NCBI GenBank assembly: GCA_964636325.1
Contig: CAZWRV010000145.1
Location: 1-10,974, forward strand
Reading direction: 5' to 3'
DNA: 10,974 bases
Origin: CAZWRV01 sp964636325
Lineage (GTDB): Bacteria > Verrucomicrobiota > Lentisphaeria > Victivallales > GWF2-50-93
The notes beneath the pieces were generated by a model. The model was not told where the DNA came from and made no database searches. It saw only the letters and a list, made by a program, of their open reading frames with translations. Of the stretch, positions 1 to 7,378 are shown piece after piece. The position numbers and the translations under genes are program-made. Within the stretch, counting starts at the first letter, position 1, and every line of letters starts with the position of its first letter.

Positions 1-39
1 AATCCCAAATCTTGCTCGTCAAAATGCCAATTTGCAGAC

Positions 40-52
40 CTAAATGAGTATA
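40..52 (-). repeat. Fifth copy of the TATACTCATTTAG box
   Basis: The minus strand reads TATACTCATTTAG, identical over 13 bases to the left arm at 1629-1641, including the A in place of C. It is single here: I see no facing arm within the window. It overlaps the stop codon of the DUF72-like remnant. A 13-base exact match is not expected by chance in 11 kb, so it probably belongs to the same regulatory or repeat family as the elements at 1494-1542 and 1629-1670. A partner arm could lie to the left of the window. Confidence 0.5.
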
Positions 53-210
53 TCTCCGCACAACTCCTTGATCCTCAAGGCTTTCTTCACAGCAAAAACG
101 GACCTGCCATTGTTGAAGTAGACATATGCGTCCCTTCCGGCCTGGAGGCATGACAGTATTTTCAAAGCGTCGCTCTTCTCTTTCAGGAGGCCGATTGTAC
201 ATTCACATCT
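40..210 (-). pseudogene. C-terminal remnant of a DUF72 protein
   Basis: Reading the minus strand directly after the acyltransferase TGA (211-213), the same frame stays open for 56 codons to a TAG at 42-40. The peptide contains DAYVYFNNGRSVFAVKKALR, which resembles the usual end of DUF72 (YecE-like) proteins, where a YVYFNN motif is followed by an Ala-rich helix ending in LKELL. Full DUF72 proteins run roughly 240-290 residues, so only the tail is present. There is no ATG with a ribosome site in this frame. The 13-base box at 40-52 overlaps its stop. I infer a deletion remnant of a gene once downstream of, or interrupted by, the acyltransferase. The family match is from memory of the motif; an unrelated small ORF is the alternative. 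Confidence 0.5.
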
Positions 211-1449
211 TCATGGCCTGAAGCTGTTCCGGTAGCGCTGCGTGCCGAAACGGCCGAGGTCGTCCCTTAGGAAGAACATCCCGCTGCTCCTCAGCTTCCC
301 GCCTGACTCGAGGATATCGAGCATCATCTTCTGCAGCGAGGTCTTGCGGGGCGCCTTCGAAAGATCCGGATAGTCCTTCAGGAAGATGAAGAAGAAACCG
401 TCGTTCCCCGCGGACGGAATCGGGAACAGATAGAGCTCGCGCATGAACTTGGACAGGTTGGAGTCCGGAAGCCTTTCCTCTATCTGGGTGTTGAAGATCC
501 AGGACTTGCAGATCATGGCCCGCAGATCGTTCCCGGGGAAATGCCGTTGGAAGAAATCGAAGGCCTTCCTCATCGAGTCGATGCAGAGCTCCGGCGCCAT
601 GTTTCCGCCCGAAGGTATGTGCATGTCCACAGCCATGTCGCCGTCGCGGAACACGACTTCCCACTGGGATTCATGGAGCTCCACGGCCTTGTCCAGGGCG
701 AACCCCTCCGGCGCGACCGGATAGCCGGCATGTTTCCCGTCCTCGAACTTGTATGATGATTTCCACCCATTGTCGTCGAACTTTCCGCCGACGCCGTCGA
801 CATAGCCCTTGCTGTCAAATCGTACGCCGTCCGGAGCGAGCAGGACCACCGCGCCGGAGCTTCTGTTCTTGAGCGCCACACCCATGCCGTCGACAGCCTT
901 CAGCATGTATTCCATGCGGCCGAGCCTGAACAGCTTTGCCTGCGGATAATTCCGGAGCCAGAAGAGCTGCCCCCTGATGATTCCGGGCACGTCGTGCCCG
1001 ACAATATGGTTGTTGTTGAAGCAGCTGATCTCGAGCGTCGTATCCCTGGTGACCTGCCCGTCTATGCCCATCGCCGCATGGACACGCCTGATCTCAGGAA
1101 TCAAGCTGAGGGCGGCAAGAAGATAATACAGGCCTACCCCCGGCATCGAATTTTCGTCCGGCCAGCCGTTCATGTCCCCCTGAAGATCCTTGAGCAGCTT
1201 CCAATGGCACAGCCACGCGAAGCGCCTGAACGCCTCGTCGGAAATGTTCTCCCTGGCAAATTCCACCATCCTCCCGGAGGATTTTTCATCAAGACTGCAG
1301 TAGGCGGCAAGCTCACTCACCGTTTCCGGACGCATCCAGCCGGCCCCTTCCGCCGGGTAATCCTTCATCGCCTGTTCCCAGGTGGCGCCAAGAGCCGACA
1401 GCGACGCCTGCGGCACTTTCAAGAGCGAGAAGACATCCTCTGCATTCAT
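211..1449 (-). CDS. GNAT-like acyltransferase domain protein (DUF5596 type)
   Basis: A 412-residue soluble protein with no signal peptide. Its layout fits the two-part N-acyltransferase family (an N-terminal NAT_N-like helical domain and a GNAT-like C-terminal domain). The N-terminal part contains AALSLIPEIRRVHAAMGI (112-129) and GQLFWLRNYPQAKLFRLGR (160-178). The C-terminal part carries MHIPSGG (276-282) followed by a helix ending in FFQRHFPG (299-306), then CKSWIFN (314-320) and LPDSNLSKF (327-335), which I recognise as hallmarks of that C-terminal domain. It presumably moves an acyl group from a CoA donor; the acceptor is unknown, though the setting suggests a sugar or amino sugar. The start is well supported by AGGAG five bases upstream of ATG 1449. 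It is transcribed divergently from the sialidase-like gene and shares the repeat-rich region 1450-1698. Family call fairly secure, substrate not. Confidence 0.75.
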   Translation of the reverse strand: MNAEDVFSLLKVPQASLSALGATWEQAMKDYPAEGAGWMRPETVSELAAYCSLDEKSSGRMVEFARENISDEAFRRFAWLCHWKLLKDLQGDMNGWPDENSMPGVGLYYLLAALSLIPEIRRVHAAMGIDGQVTRDTTLEISCFNNNHIVGHDVPGIIRGQLFWLRNYPQAKLFRLGRMEYMLKAVDGMGVALKNRSSGAVVLLAPDGVRFDSKGYVDGVGGKFDDNGWKSSYKFEDGKHAGYPVAPEGFALDKAVELHESQWEVVFRDGDMAVDMHIPSGGNMAPELCIDSMRKAFDFFQRHFPGNDLRAMICKSWIFNTQIEERLPDSNLSKFMRELYLFPIPSAGNDGFFFIFLKDYPDLSKAPRKTSLQKMMLDILESGGKLRSSGMFFLRDDLGRFGTQRYRNSFRP

Positions 1450-1493
1450 GCGCTCTCCTATCCTTTACCTTAGAAATTGACAATCCCCGGATT

Positions 1494-1542
1494 TATACTC
1501 CTTTAGGCTGAAAAATTTACATTTTGACGCTAAAGGAGTATA
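1494..1542. promoter_or_regulatory. Inverted-repeat element 1 of the divergent control region
   Basis: TATACTCCTTTAG (1494-1506) faces its exact reverse complement CTAAAGGAGTATA (1530-1542) across a 23-base spacer. The similarity continues inward as an AT-rich tail (TGAAAAATTTACA on one side, TTTTGACG on the other), so each half-site may be about 20 bases. The element lies between two divergent genes, which suits a dimeric regulator with long half-sites; AraC-type proteins are one candidate, but this is inference. The right arm also contains the ribosome-site-like string AAAGGAG, so an RNA role is possible. Confidence 0.55.
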
Positions 1543-1554
1543 TTTTGCTATTAT
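1524..1554 (+). promoter_or_regulatory. Candidate promoter for the sialidase-like gene
   Basis: TTGACG (1524-1529) and TATTAT (1549-1554) are good sigma-70-like -35 and -10 hexamers with a long spacer of 19 bases. The right arm of inverted-repeat element 1 fills most of the spacer, so a protein bound there would sit on the promoter face. A 19-base spacer is typical of MerR-controlled promoters, but nothing else points to MerR. Transcription from here would leave a leader of about 135 bases carrying element 2. Visual call only; other promoters in this AT-rich stretch are possible. Confidence 0.3.
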
Positions 1555-1559
1555 GGAAA

Positions 1560-1575
1560 ATAAACGCTAGTTTAT
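1560..1575. promoter_or_regulatory. Small palindrome, possible operator
   Basis: ATAAACGCTAGTTTAT is an inverted repeat with perfect 6-base arms around GCTA. It lies just downstream of the candidate -10 box, between the two larger inverted-repeat elements. Operators of LacI-type regulators can look like this, but the sequence is AT-rich and short enough that chance is a real alternative. Confidence 0.2.
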
Positions 1576-1628
1576 GAAAATTCCTGTTCAACCGCCGTTT
1601 TACCCTTTTTAAATAGCCGGAGCCAATT

Positions 1629-1670
1629 TATACTCATTTAGCGTGAAAATTTACAGCCTAAAGGAGTATA
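1629..1670. promoter_or_regulatory. Inverted-repeat element 2, next to the sialidase-like start
   Basis: TATACTCATTTAG (1629-1641) faces CTAAAGGAGTATA (1658-1670) across 16 bases; the arms differ from perfect pairing at one position. The element is a shortened copy of element 1: both begin ATTTATACTC, both continue with TGAAAA and TTTACA, and copy 2 lacks about 7 bases of the central spacer. If transcribed, the arms would fold into a hairpin that buries AAAGGAG and the overlapping ATG at 1670. It may therefore act as an operator, as a leader RNA switch, or both. Confidence 0.5.
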
Positions 1671-1684
1671 TGATACGATCAGCG

Positions 1685-1689
1685 AGGAG
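1685..1689 (+). promoter_or_regulatory. Ribosome binding site that decides the sialidase-like start
   Basis: AGGAG directly abuts the ATG at 1690, which is too close for initiation there, but it sits nine bases before the in-frame ATG at 1699. The later start is therefore preferred. A seven-codon reading frame from ATG 1670 (MIRSARR) stops at 1691-1693, overlapping the ATG at 1690. Confidence 0.55.
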
Positions 1690-1698
1690 ATGAAAACA

Positions 1699-2721
1699 AT
1701 GGACAGGCATTCGCTGATCTACAGGGGCTACCCGCCGGACCTGATGGTGGTGGACCAGTATCTGAGGGTCTTTCCCGACGGAACGTGGGCGGCTTTCTTC
1801 ACCACAGGGAGCCCTGACGAACCGGATCCGGGCAACTACATCGCCCTGAGCAGATCGGCCGACAGAGGGAGGACCTGGAGCCCTATAGAGACGGTTCTGA
1901 AGCTTGAGGGAAGGGGATGCACTTTGACGGAAGTCCTTGTGGCAGGGACGGAAATCACGGTTTTCGCATCGATTCATTCGGGCTGCTTCGACAAATGGCG
2001 CAGCGTGCTGCTGAAGAGCGCGGACAATGGTAAATCCTGGTCGGCGCCGGCCGACTTCGAACCTTTGCCTCGGAGGACATTTGTGAGGAACCTTGTCGTA
2101 ACATCCTGGGGCGAATGGCTGTTCCCTTTCCAGACATACGAGATCATGGACGGCAATCCGGATCCGTCGCCCTGGCATGACGGATCATTCAAGTGTCCGT
2201 CGGTCGGAGCGCTGATCACCGCGGACCGCGGGAGCTCATGGACCCTCTCCAACCGCGTCACAGGCGTTGACTGGGCCGAGAACAACATCGTGGAGCTTGC
2301 CGACGGAGAGCTCGTCATGCTCGTCAGGGCCGACAGGACCGGATGCCTCTGGCGGAGCGTGTCGAAGGACAGGGGCAGGACCTGGTCGCAGCTTGTCCCG
2401 ACGGAGATACCGAATCCCGGCGCGAAGTTCAGACTTTTCAAGCTCAAGGATGCTAGGATAGTCCTGATACACAATCCGAATCCTTCGAAGGAGGGCTGCA
2501 CCGCGACGAGCAACCGGCCGAACCGCAATCCCCTGGCGATGTGGATTTCAGACGACGGAATGGCGAGCTGGGGATACAAGAGGATTCTGACGGACTTCCC
2601 GGGAAGCCATTCCTACCCCGACGGCTTCGTCGACGAGGCCGAAGGGTTCGTCCACTTCGCCTTCGACTACAACCGCCACGACCTGATCTACTGGGGCGCG
2701 GAGATACCCCGCAATATGTGA
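1699..2721 (+). CDS. BNR/Asp-box sialidase-like protein (BNR_2 family)
   Basis: A 340-residue six-bladed beta-propeller candidate, counted from ATG 1699. Five Asp-boxes of the S-x-D-x-G-x-T-W type are visible: SADRGRTW (53-60), SADNGKSW (107-114), TADRGSSW (174-181), SKDRGRTW (222-229) and SDDGMASW (284-291). The end contains SYPDG (305-309) and FDYNRHDLIYW, matching the family's closing pattern in which a Tyr precedes the last blade. Arg273 and Arg276 before the fifth box could contribute to substrate binding. There is no signal peptide, so it is probably cytoplasmic. Members of this family include true exo-sialidases and many enzymes of unknown sugar specificity; I would not claim sialic acid as substrate without checking the Arg triad in a structure model. 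It is the only plus-strand gene and is divergent from the acyltransferase. Confidence 0.85.
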   Translation: MDRHSLIYRGYPPDLMVVDQYLRVFPDGTWAAFFTTGSPDEPDPGNYIALSRSADRGRTWSPIETVLKLEGRGCTLTEVLVAGTEITVFASIHSGCFDKWRSVLLKSADNGKSWSAPADFEPLPRRTFVRNLVVTSWGEWLFPFQTYEIMDGNPDPSPWHDGSFKCPSVGALITADRGSSWTLSNRVTGVDWAENNIVELADGELVMLVRADRTGCLWRSVSKDRGRTWSQLVPTEIPNPGAKFRLFKLKDARIVLIHNPNPSKEGCTATSNRPNRNPLAMWISDDGMASWGYKRILTDFPGSHSYPDGFVDEAEGFVHFAFDYNRHDLIYWGAEIPRNM

Positions 2722-2726
2722 CCGCG

Positions 2727-2767
2727 GTATGAATTCAGCAAACTGCGCCCTGTTGCCGAATTCATAC
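2727..2767. terminator. Strong hairpin between convergent genes
   Basis: GTATGAATTC (2727-2736) is the exact reverse complement of GAATTCATAC (2758-2767). Inside it, GCAA pairs with TTGC after one A/C mismatch, giving a stem of about 15 pairs with an 11-base loop. It starts six bases after the sialidase-like stop and lies between convergent genes, the usual place for a two-way terminator. There is no clear U-run on either side, so termination is an inference from position and stem strength; a regulatory palindrome is the alternative. Confidence 0.5.
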
Positions 2768-2788
2768 TTATGGAAATTCTGAAGTTCG

Positions 2789-2858
2789 CGGCAAAGATAG
2801 AGAGAAAGATAACGAAGAAGATAGAGATATCAATAGAGGCGAAGATTGTCGAGTTTCA
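2789..2858 (+). repeat. 12-base-period repeat plus CGAGTTTCA module (left copy)
   Basis: Five consecutive 12-mers are visible: CGGCAAAGATAG, AGAGAAAGATAA, CGAAGAAGATAG, AGATATCAATAG and AGGCGAAGATTG (2789-2848), decaying away from a CGACAAAGATAG-like consensus. They are followed by T and CGAGTTTCA (2850-2858), ending ten bases before the stop codon of the heparinase-like gene. The same order of parts appears on the opposite strand at 10930-10885. This stretch has no credible gene. Confidence 0.6.
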
Positions 2859-2867
2859 TGAGGGCGC

Positions 2868-5800
2868 CTATGCCTGCACGGACTGCTCGAATTCGGCCTC
2901 GGTGATTTCTCCGCGTATGAGCTTTGCCGCAAGCACGGCGGCGGCGCGAGTGTTCTTCTCGAAATGGCCTGAGTCCTTGTCAAGGATCGGAAGAGCGCTC
3001 TTCAGCCTGAGCCTGCCCGCCGCGATGCAAGCCTGCACCAGGACCGGATAGAAATCCTTGTCCGATTCGAGCGTTCTCAGGACGATCGGAGCGGCATCCT
3101 TGGCTTTTAGAATCCCAAACGCTTCGAGCAGCACGGCCTTCAGGCGGAAACGCCGCTTGCCGTCCTCCGGCAGCCCAGGATCCGGTTCGCCGTAATACGT
3201 GATCAGCATCTTCGAAAACGGCCAGTTCGCCCTGATCGGCGGATAAAGGTTCCGCTTCTCCTCCTCCTCGTAAAGCCTGACAAGCTCGGGGATGGCCCAA
3301 ATGCATCGCCCAAGCGCAACCGACTGTACGGCAGTCACTTGCTCGCGCCATTCGGAAGAACGAAGCGAGGCCTTGATCGAGGTTTCGCCACGGAAACCAT
3401 TCTCGTATCCTGAATCGGGATTCAGATTTCCTTCTATCACCTTACGCACAGGAACGCCACGTTTTTCAGCATTATCACCGCCGCCAATGCATTGCGCCTG
3501 CAAATCTGAACTTGAAATTCCGCCCGTGCCGGAATTTCTGGAGGAATATTTTTCCCCTGACACCGCAATCCAGTTCCTGCCGTCGTGGTCTGCGACGATA
3601 CATTTTCCGTTCAGGAAAACCGGGCCTGTCTTCCCGGTCCGAAGGGAAAGCTTGCATTCCTTCAGGTCTCCCGACACCGAGACGACGCACCCGGCGCGGA
3701 TTGTCAACCTCCTGCCGTCCTTCTCCAGCTCGACGTAATTGCCGCGAAATCCGGAAAGGTCCATGAAAAGCTTATCACCTATGACTTCCATGCTGACAGG
3801 ATGTTCCGAAGATATGCTCAAGCCGGACAGCTTCGCCTCCATGAGGTTTCCGAAAGCCGTGACGCCTTCTCCGATCAAGACGCGCTCAGCGACCGCCGTT
3901 CCGGCATTTCCCGGAAGCTTGACCCTGGCCGGCTTTTCCTGGTCCGGCAGGACATGCCAAGTCTTATCTCCGTCTTTTACCTTGAAGAATTCTCCGCTCC
4001 TCGAAACTTCCAGCACTGCCTCCCCGGGCCTTGCCATCTCCAGGAGAAGGATCGGCCCGGAGAGTATCTGGCTGCGGAACTCGGAAGACGCGATCGCTAT
4101 GCGGTTCTCGCCCCCTTCAAGCAGGCCCCTGACGTCGAAATGAGATTCCGAAACAGGAGTGACGCACCTGTGCCGCACATGGCAGTCCGGATTGTTGCTG
4201 GGATGCCCGAAGGAAGGCTTGGCCTTCGTTCCGTTGACAAACACATCGAGACGAACTACCGGGCGGAACTTGACGGAGAGCCTGTCGATCCTGGTGATAT
4301 GCGGCTTGTCCAGTATCAATTTTTTCCCAAGCCATACCGTCGGCTCCTTCAGCGGAGCTGTAAAGAATTCGCTTTCCAAGCTTGCCTTGGCAGGAAGGGA
4401 AAAGAGATTTTTGGGAAGCGACTCCCCTCCCCCGCAGCAGGACCATCCTTTGGAGATGTCCAGGACTGTTTTCCTCGAAACTCCCGGCCGGACCGCGACT
4501 GCAAAGTCTCCGGAAGAGCACTTCTTCGACAACGACAGCGCATGGGTGATCCTTTCAAAGTGGCGCGGGTAGTTGCGAATTTCGCATAGGTCGAACTTGC
4601 TCCCTGGCCCGGCTGCGACGTCGAGGAAGACGCCCTCGCGGAGGATCTGCCGCGCGTTGCGGCCCGACAGCTTGACTTCCGGCCTTAGCAGCAGCCTCCA
4701 TGTGAACTTGTGATTTTTTTCCCCCGCGAACCTGTCGTATATCAGGATCAGCCTGTTGTCGATCATCAGAGATGACCGCTTCATCTCGCTTATGCCCCAG
4801 GCCTTCCGGTAGAATTCCGAGACGTCGCCGCGGACGGCCTGCAGAGACGGCAGGTTCACCAGCCCTCCGCCCTTCCCGATGAATTCCTCACGGATGAACT
4901 TCGAACCTTCATCGTCGAGACTTATGACGGAATGTGCTGACAATGTGCTGTGGCTGCAGCCTTTCGCGACCGCCTTCGCATGGGCCTCCACCTTTTCCTT
5001 CAGCTCCTTCTCCGTCATGCGCGCATTCTCCTCGGAGCTCTGCCACATCCGGATGGCGCTAGCAAAGTTGAACCTGTCCGTCTCATTGAACATGGCGGCC
5101 GCATCGAATCTGAAATAGCGCGTGTCGATTTCGCCGTCGCTGTGCGCGTCGCAAGTGTGGACCTGCCCGTTCGAGCAGACCTCGACGTTGTTGGGGTTTA
5201 TGTGTGATCTGCCGGGAATTCCGCCTTCGACGATGTCCCACATCTGGAGGAGATCGACATTCCCTTTCTGCGAGACAAGCTTTCCGCAGACCTGCGGCTC
5301 AATCCACGCCCTTGGAGCAGCCGAGCCTTCCAAAGAACCGGCGTCGTCCGGCCAGAACAGCAGGGTCCACACCTTGTCGTCATTGTACCAGATCATGATT
5401 ATGCTCTCGCTCCAGAGGCCGTGCCTGACGATCTCGCCAAGCACCGCATGGTCGCCGGTCTTCCGCGCATACCATGCGAAATAGAGCTTTGTCTCGGGGC
5501 GCGAGTTGCCGTAGTCGTCCCAGCCGGGCAGAAGGCCTGCGGCATTAATCGTGCTCACTGCCATTCTCAACGTCTCCCGGACGCTGGACTTCCCCAGGAG
5601 AACGTCGAAATAATCCTTGCCGGTGACCTCTTCTACGAATGCGGTGAAGAGGGTCAGGGCCGGAGCGACGACGCCGTAGTGGTATGCGGAGCCTTCGCCG
5701 CACCAGCCGCCGGGCTGTAGCTCCTTCAGAACGGAGAAGTAGCGGCTCAGACCTTCCGCATACATAATCTGCGCAGTCCGCATCTTCATCCGCTTGACCC

Positions 5801-6281
5801 CGAACACATAGCCTACGACGGCGCATGCGAAGGAAAGCGAAGTCTGCTGGTTGTCTCCGGCCGGGAGGCGGCCCTTCAAGGTCAGATAGCAGTGGCTGTA
5901 GATCTGATCCACCATCCGCCCTGCGAGCTTAGCAAGCTCCGCGCCGCTGAGAATCCCCGAATCCCAAATCCAGTCCAGAAAGATTGCGAACCTCGCAATC
6001 GGCGCGCCGGTGGTATACGTGTGGAACTGCGCTTCGACGCAGCTGTCGCAGAGGGGAAGTTTCTCCATCAGTTCAAGATAGACCGAGCGGATGGCCTTCT
6101 CGTATTTCTTGTCGCCGGTCACAAGCCAGGCGAACATCGGCAGCGCCTGGAACTCGCCGATCGGATCGGCGGAAGCAAGCTCCTGGAAGTGCGCCCAGTA
6201 TCTGTCCAATGGAGCTTTCGCGTTCGCCAGCTTGGTCCTGAGCCTTTCAAGATCAGGAACTAGAAGATATTTATGACTCAT
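2868..6281 (-). CDS. Heparinase II/III-like lyase with C-terminal HEAT-like repeats
   Basis: A 1137-residue protein. Residues 1-330 look like the alpha/alpha toroid of polysaccharide lyases, with GGWCGEGSAYHYG (191-203) and LPGWDDYGN (251-259), places where such enzymes carry active-site Tyr/His/Glu. Residues 350-610 fit the heparinase II/III beta-sandwich, starting with SHINPNNVEV (359-368), where the family usually has an H-x-H-x-D-x-N pattern; here it is altered after the first His. Residues 610-950 are beta-rich and unassigned. Residues 975-1137 are repeated amphipathic helices resembling HEAT repeats. No signal peptide. The likely reaction is beta-elimination of a uronate-containing glycan, substrate unknown. 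Start at ATG 6281 has only a weak AAGG upstream. It follows the esterase by 38 bases with no hairpin, so the two are probably cotranscribed. Confidence 0.72.
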   Translation of the reverse strand: MSHKYLLVPDLERLRTKLANAKAPLDRYWAHFQELASADPIGEFQALPMFAWLVTGDKKYEKAIRSVYLELMEKLPLCDSCVEAQFHTYTTGAPIARFAIFLDWIWDSGILSGAELAKLAGRMVDQIYSHCYLTLKGRLPAGDNQQTSLSFACAVVGYVFGVKRMKMRTAQIMYAEGLSRYFSVLKELQPGGWCGEGSAYHYGVVAPALTLFTAFVEEVTGKDYFDVLLGKSSVRETLRMAVSTINAAGLLPGWDDYGNSRPETKLYFAWYARKTGDHAVLGEIVRHGLWSESIIMIWYNDDKVWTLLFWPDDAGSLEGSAAPRAWIEPQVCGKLVSQKGNVDLLQMWDIVEGGIPGRSHINPNNVEVCSNGQVHTCDAHSDGEIDTRYFRFDAAAMFNETDRFNFASAIRMWQSSEENARMTEKELKEKVEAHAKAVAKGCSHSTLSAHSVISLDDEGSKFIREEFIGKGGGLVNLPSLQAVRGDVSEFYRKAWGISEMKRSSLMIDNRLILIYDRFAGEKNHKFTWRLLLRPEVKLSGRNARQILREGVFLDVAAGPGSKFDLCEIRNYPRHFERITHALSLSKKCSSGDFAVAVRPGVSRKTVLDISKGWSCCGGGESLPKNLFSLPAKASLESEFFTAPLKEPTVWLGKKLILDKPHITRIDRLSVKFRPVVRLDVFVNGTKAKPSFGHPSNNPDCHVRHRCVTPVSESHFDVRGLLEGGENRIAIASSEFRSQILSGPILLLEMARPGEAVLEVSRSGEFFKVKDGDKTWHVLPDQEKPARVKLPGNAGTAVAERVLIGEGVTAFGNLMEAKLSGLSISSEHPVSMEVIGDKLFMDLSGFRGNYVELEKDGRRLTIRAGCVVSVSGDLKECKLSLRTGKTGPVFLNGKCIVADHDGRNWIAVSGEKYSSRNSGTGGISSSDLQAQCIGGGDNAEKRGVPVRKVIEGNLNPDSGYENGFRGETSIKASLRSSEWREQVTAVQSVALGRCIWAIPELVRLYEEEEKRNLYPPIRANWPFSKMLITYYGEPDPGLPEDGKRRFRLKAVLLEAFGILKAKDAAPIVLRTLESDKDFYPVLVQACIAAGRLRLKSALPILDKDSGHFEKNTRAAAVLAAKLIRGEITEAEFEQSVQA

Positions 6282-6319
6282 AAGCCTTACGGGTGGATGT
6301 GATTACAAACTGCCTGGAC

Positions 6320-7345
6320 TCATTCCCCGCACATCTCCAGCATCGCCGGCCATGCGTCGGCGGCGTAGAAGCGGTGTCCGCCCTTGCCGATCACGAGGCG
6401 GCAGTTCTTCGGCTTCCCGGCCGCCTTGTAAATCTTCTGCAGGTGCTTGAATGCCTTATGTACTCCTTGGAGGGGGAATATCTCGTCGGTCTCGCCCGCG
6501 ACGATGACGACGGGCTTCGGGGCGAAGAGCCCCATGATGTCGGCCATCTCGCACACCTTCATGACGCCGGGGATGTAGTTGTCTGCGCAGTGGTAGATCC
6601 GCATTATCGAATCGCGGAATGTGCAGAAGTAGCATGAGGGCATCGCGAAGGCGATCCGCGGCAGGAGGGCCGCTGCGAAAAGTGATGCGGTGCCGCCGCC
6701 GGAGTTGCCCATGACTCCGATGCGATCCATTCTGGCGTCACCGCGCGATTCAAGATAGTCTATTCCCCGGTCGATGTCGAAGACGCGTTCGCCGACGAGC
6801 GTCCTTCCGAGCGCCAGAGCCTGCATTGTGGCGTCATGGCAGCCCTCGGCCCGCTGCCTCTGCGTCAGTTCGCGGCGTTCGCCGAAGGAACGCTGTTCTA
6901 TGCACAGCGCGGCAAGGCCTCTGCGCATGCACTCCAGCCCGAAGTCCCTGTCGCCTTCGACCGCAAAAGGGGCATCCTCGTTCTCCCTCTCCCTGGCGAT
7001 CGAGACATGCGCGCCGGTGCTGTGCCCCTGGAGGCAGATCCAGAAATTGTAAGGAGGCGCGACATCGCGCGGCAGGCAGGCGTAGGCCATGACATCAGAG
7101 CAAGGCTCGGATGAAAAGACCACCTTCTCTATTGAACCGAGCGGATGCTTCTTCTTCCAGAGAACCTGCGGCCTCAGCGGTACGCGCTCCTCGCCTCCGA
7201 AGCCCATCATGCCACAAAGCCGTGCGCGAAGTTTCTTCTTCCACTTTGAAAAGTCTCCTCCGGCATAGCTCATGGAGGGCTGCACCTTTTCTAAGAGATG
7301 AAGGTGGCACAGCGACGGCGAATAGCTGAATTTCTTCCTAGTCAT
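6320..7345 (-). CDS. Acetyl-xylan-esterase-like alpha/beta hydrolase
   Basis: A 341-residue soluble alpha/beta hydrolase, without a signal peptide. The nucleophile elbow is GNSGGG with Ser215. The acid is probably Asp287 in VAGETDEIFP and the base His324 in GKGGHRFY, the right order and spacing for the fold. GHSTGAH (107-113) is a likely oxyanion-region loop. The size and the GLFAPKPVVIVAGETDEIFP stretch (272-291) fit the AXE1/Abhydrolase_7 group, so removal of acetyl or other short acyl groups from sugars is the best guess. The start is strong: AAAAGGAG followed by TATAAA and ATG. The heparinase-like gene follows by 38 bases, consistent with deacylation before lyase cleavage. The acyl group and sugar are not determinable; a different ester or amide is possible. 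Confidence 0.8.
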   Translation of the reverse strand: MTRKKFSYSPSLCHLHLLEKVQPSMSYAGGDFSKWKKKLRARLCGMMGFGGEERVPLRPQVLWKKKHPLGSIEKVVFSSEPCSDVMAYACLPRDVAPPYNFWICLQGHSTGAHVSIARERENEDAPFAVEGDRDFGLECMRRGLAALCIEQRSFGERRELTQRQRAEGCHDATMQALALGRTLVGERVFDIDRGIDYLESRGDARMDRIGVMGNSGGGTASLFAAALLPRIAFAMPSCYFCTFRDSIMRIYHCADNYIPGVMKVCEMADIMGLFAPKPVVIVAGETDEIFPLQGVHKAFKHLQKIYKAAGKPKNCRLVIGKGGHRFYAADAWPAMLEMCGE

Positions 7346-7358
7346 TTTATACTCCTTT
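7346..7358 (-). promoter_or_regulatory. Strong ribosome site overlapping a TATACTCCTTT box
   Basis: On the minus strand AAAAGGAG precedes the esterase ATG by TATAAA, an ideal ribosome site. The plus strand reads TATACTCCTTT (7348-7358), 11 of the 13 bases of the box seen at 1494. There is no facing arm here, so the resemblance may only reflect a shared AAAGGAG-TATA ribosome-site sequence rather than the same control element. Confidence 0.5.
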
Positions 7359-7378
7359 TTTGCACTCGGAATCGCAAA

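Noticed and set aside
203..213. Readthrough or recoding of the acyltransferase TGA
   Set aside because: No selenocysteine-type hairpin is evident, the acyltransferase looks complete at residue 412, and the downstream peptide resembles a different family, so a remnant is simpler.
1690..1698. Start of the sialidase-like gene at ATG 1690
   Set aside because: The AGGAG touches this ATG with no spacing; ATG 1699 has the normal distance.
2789..2848. CRISPR array
   Set aside because: The units are 12 bases in direct tandem without spacers and diverge from one another; no cas gene is present.
3585..4589. A 334-codon plus-strand frame inside the heparinase-like gene
   Set aside because: Antisense shadow with no ribosome site or motif; the minus-strand frame is continuous over 1137 codons.
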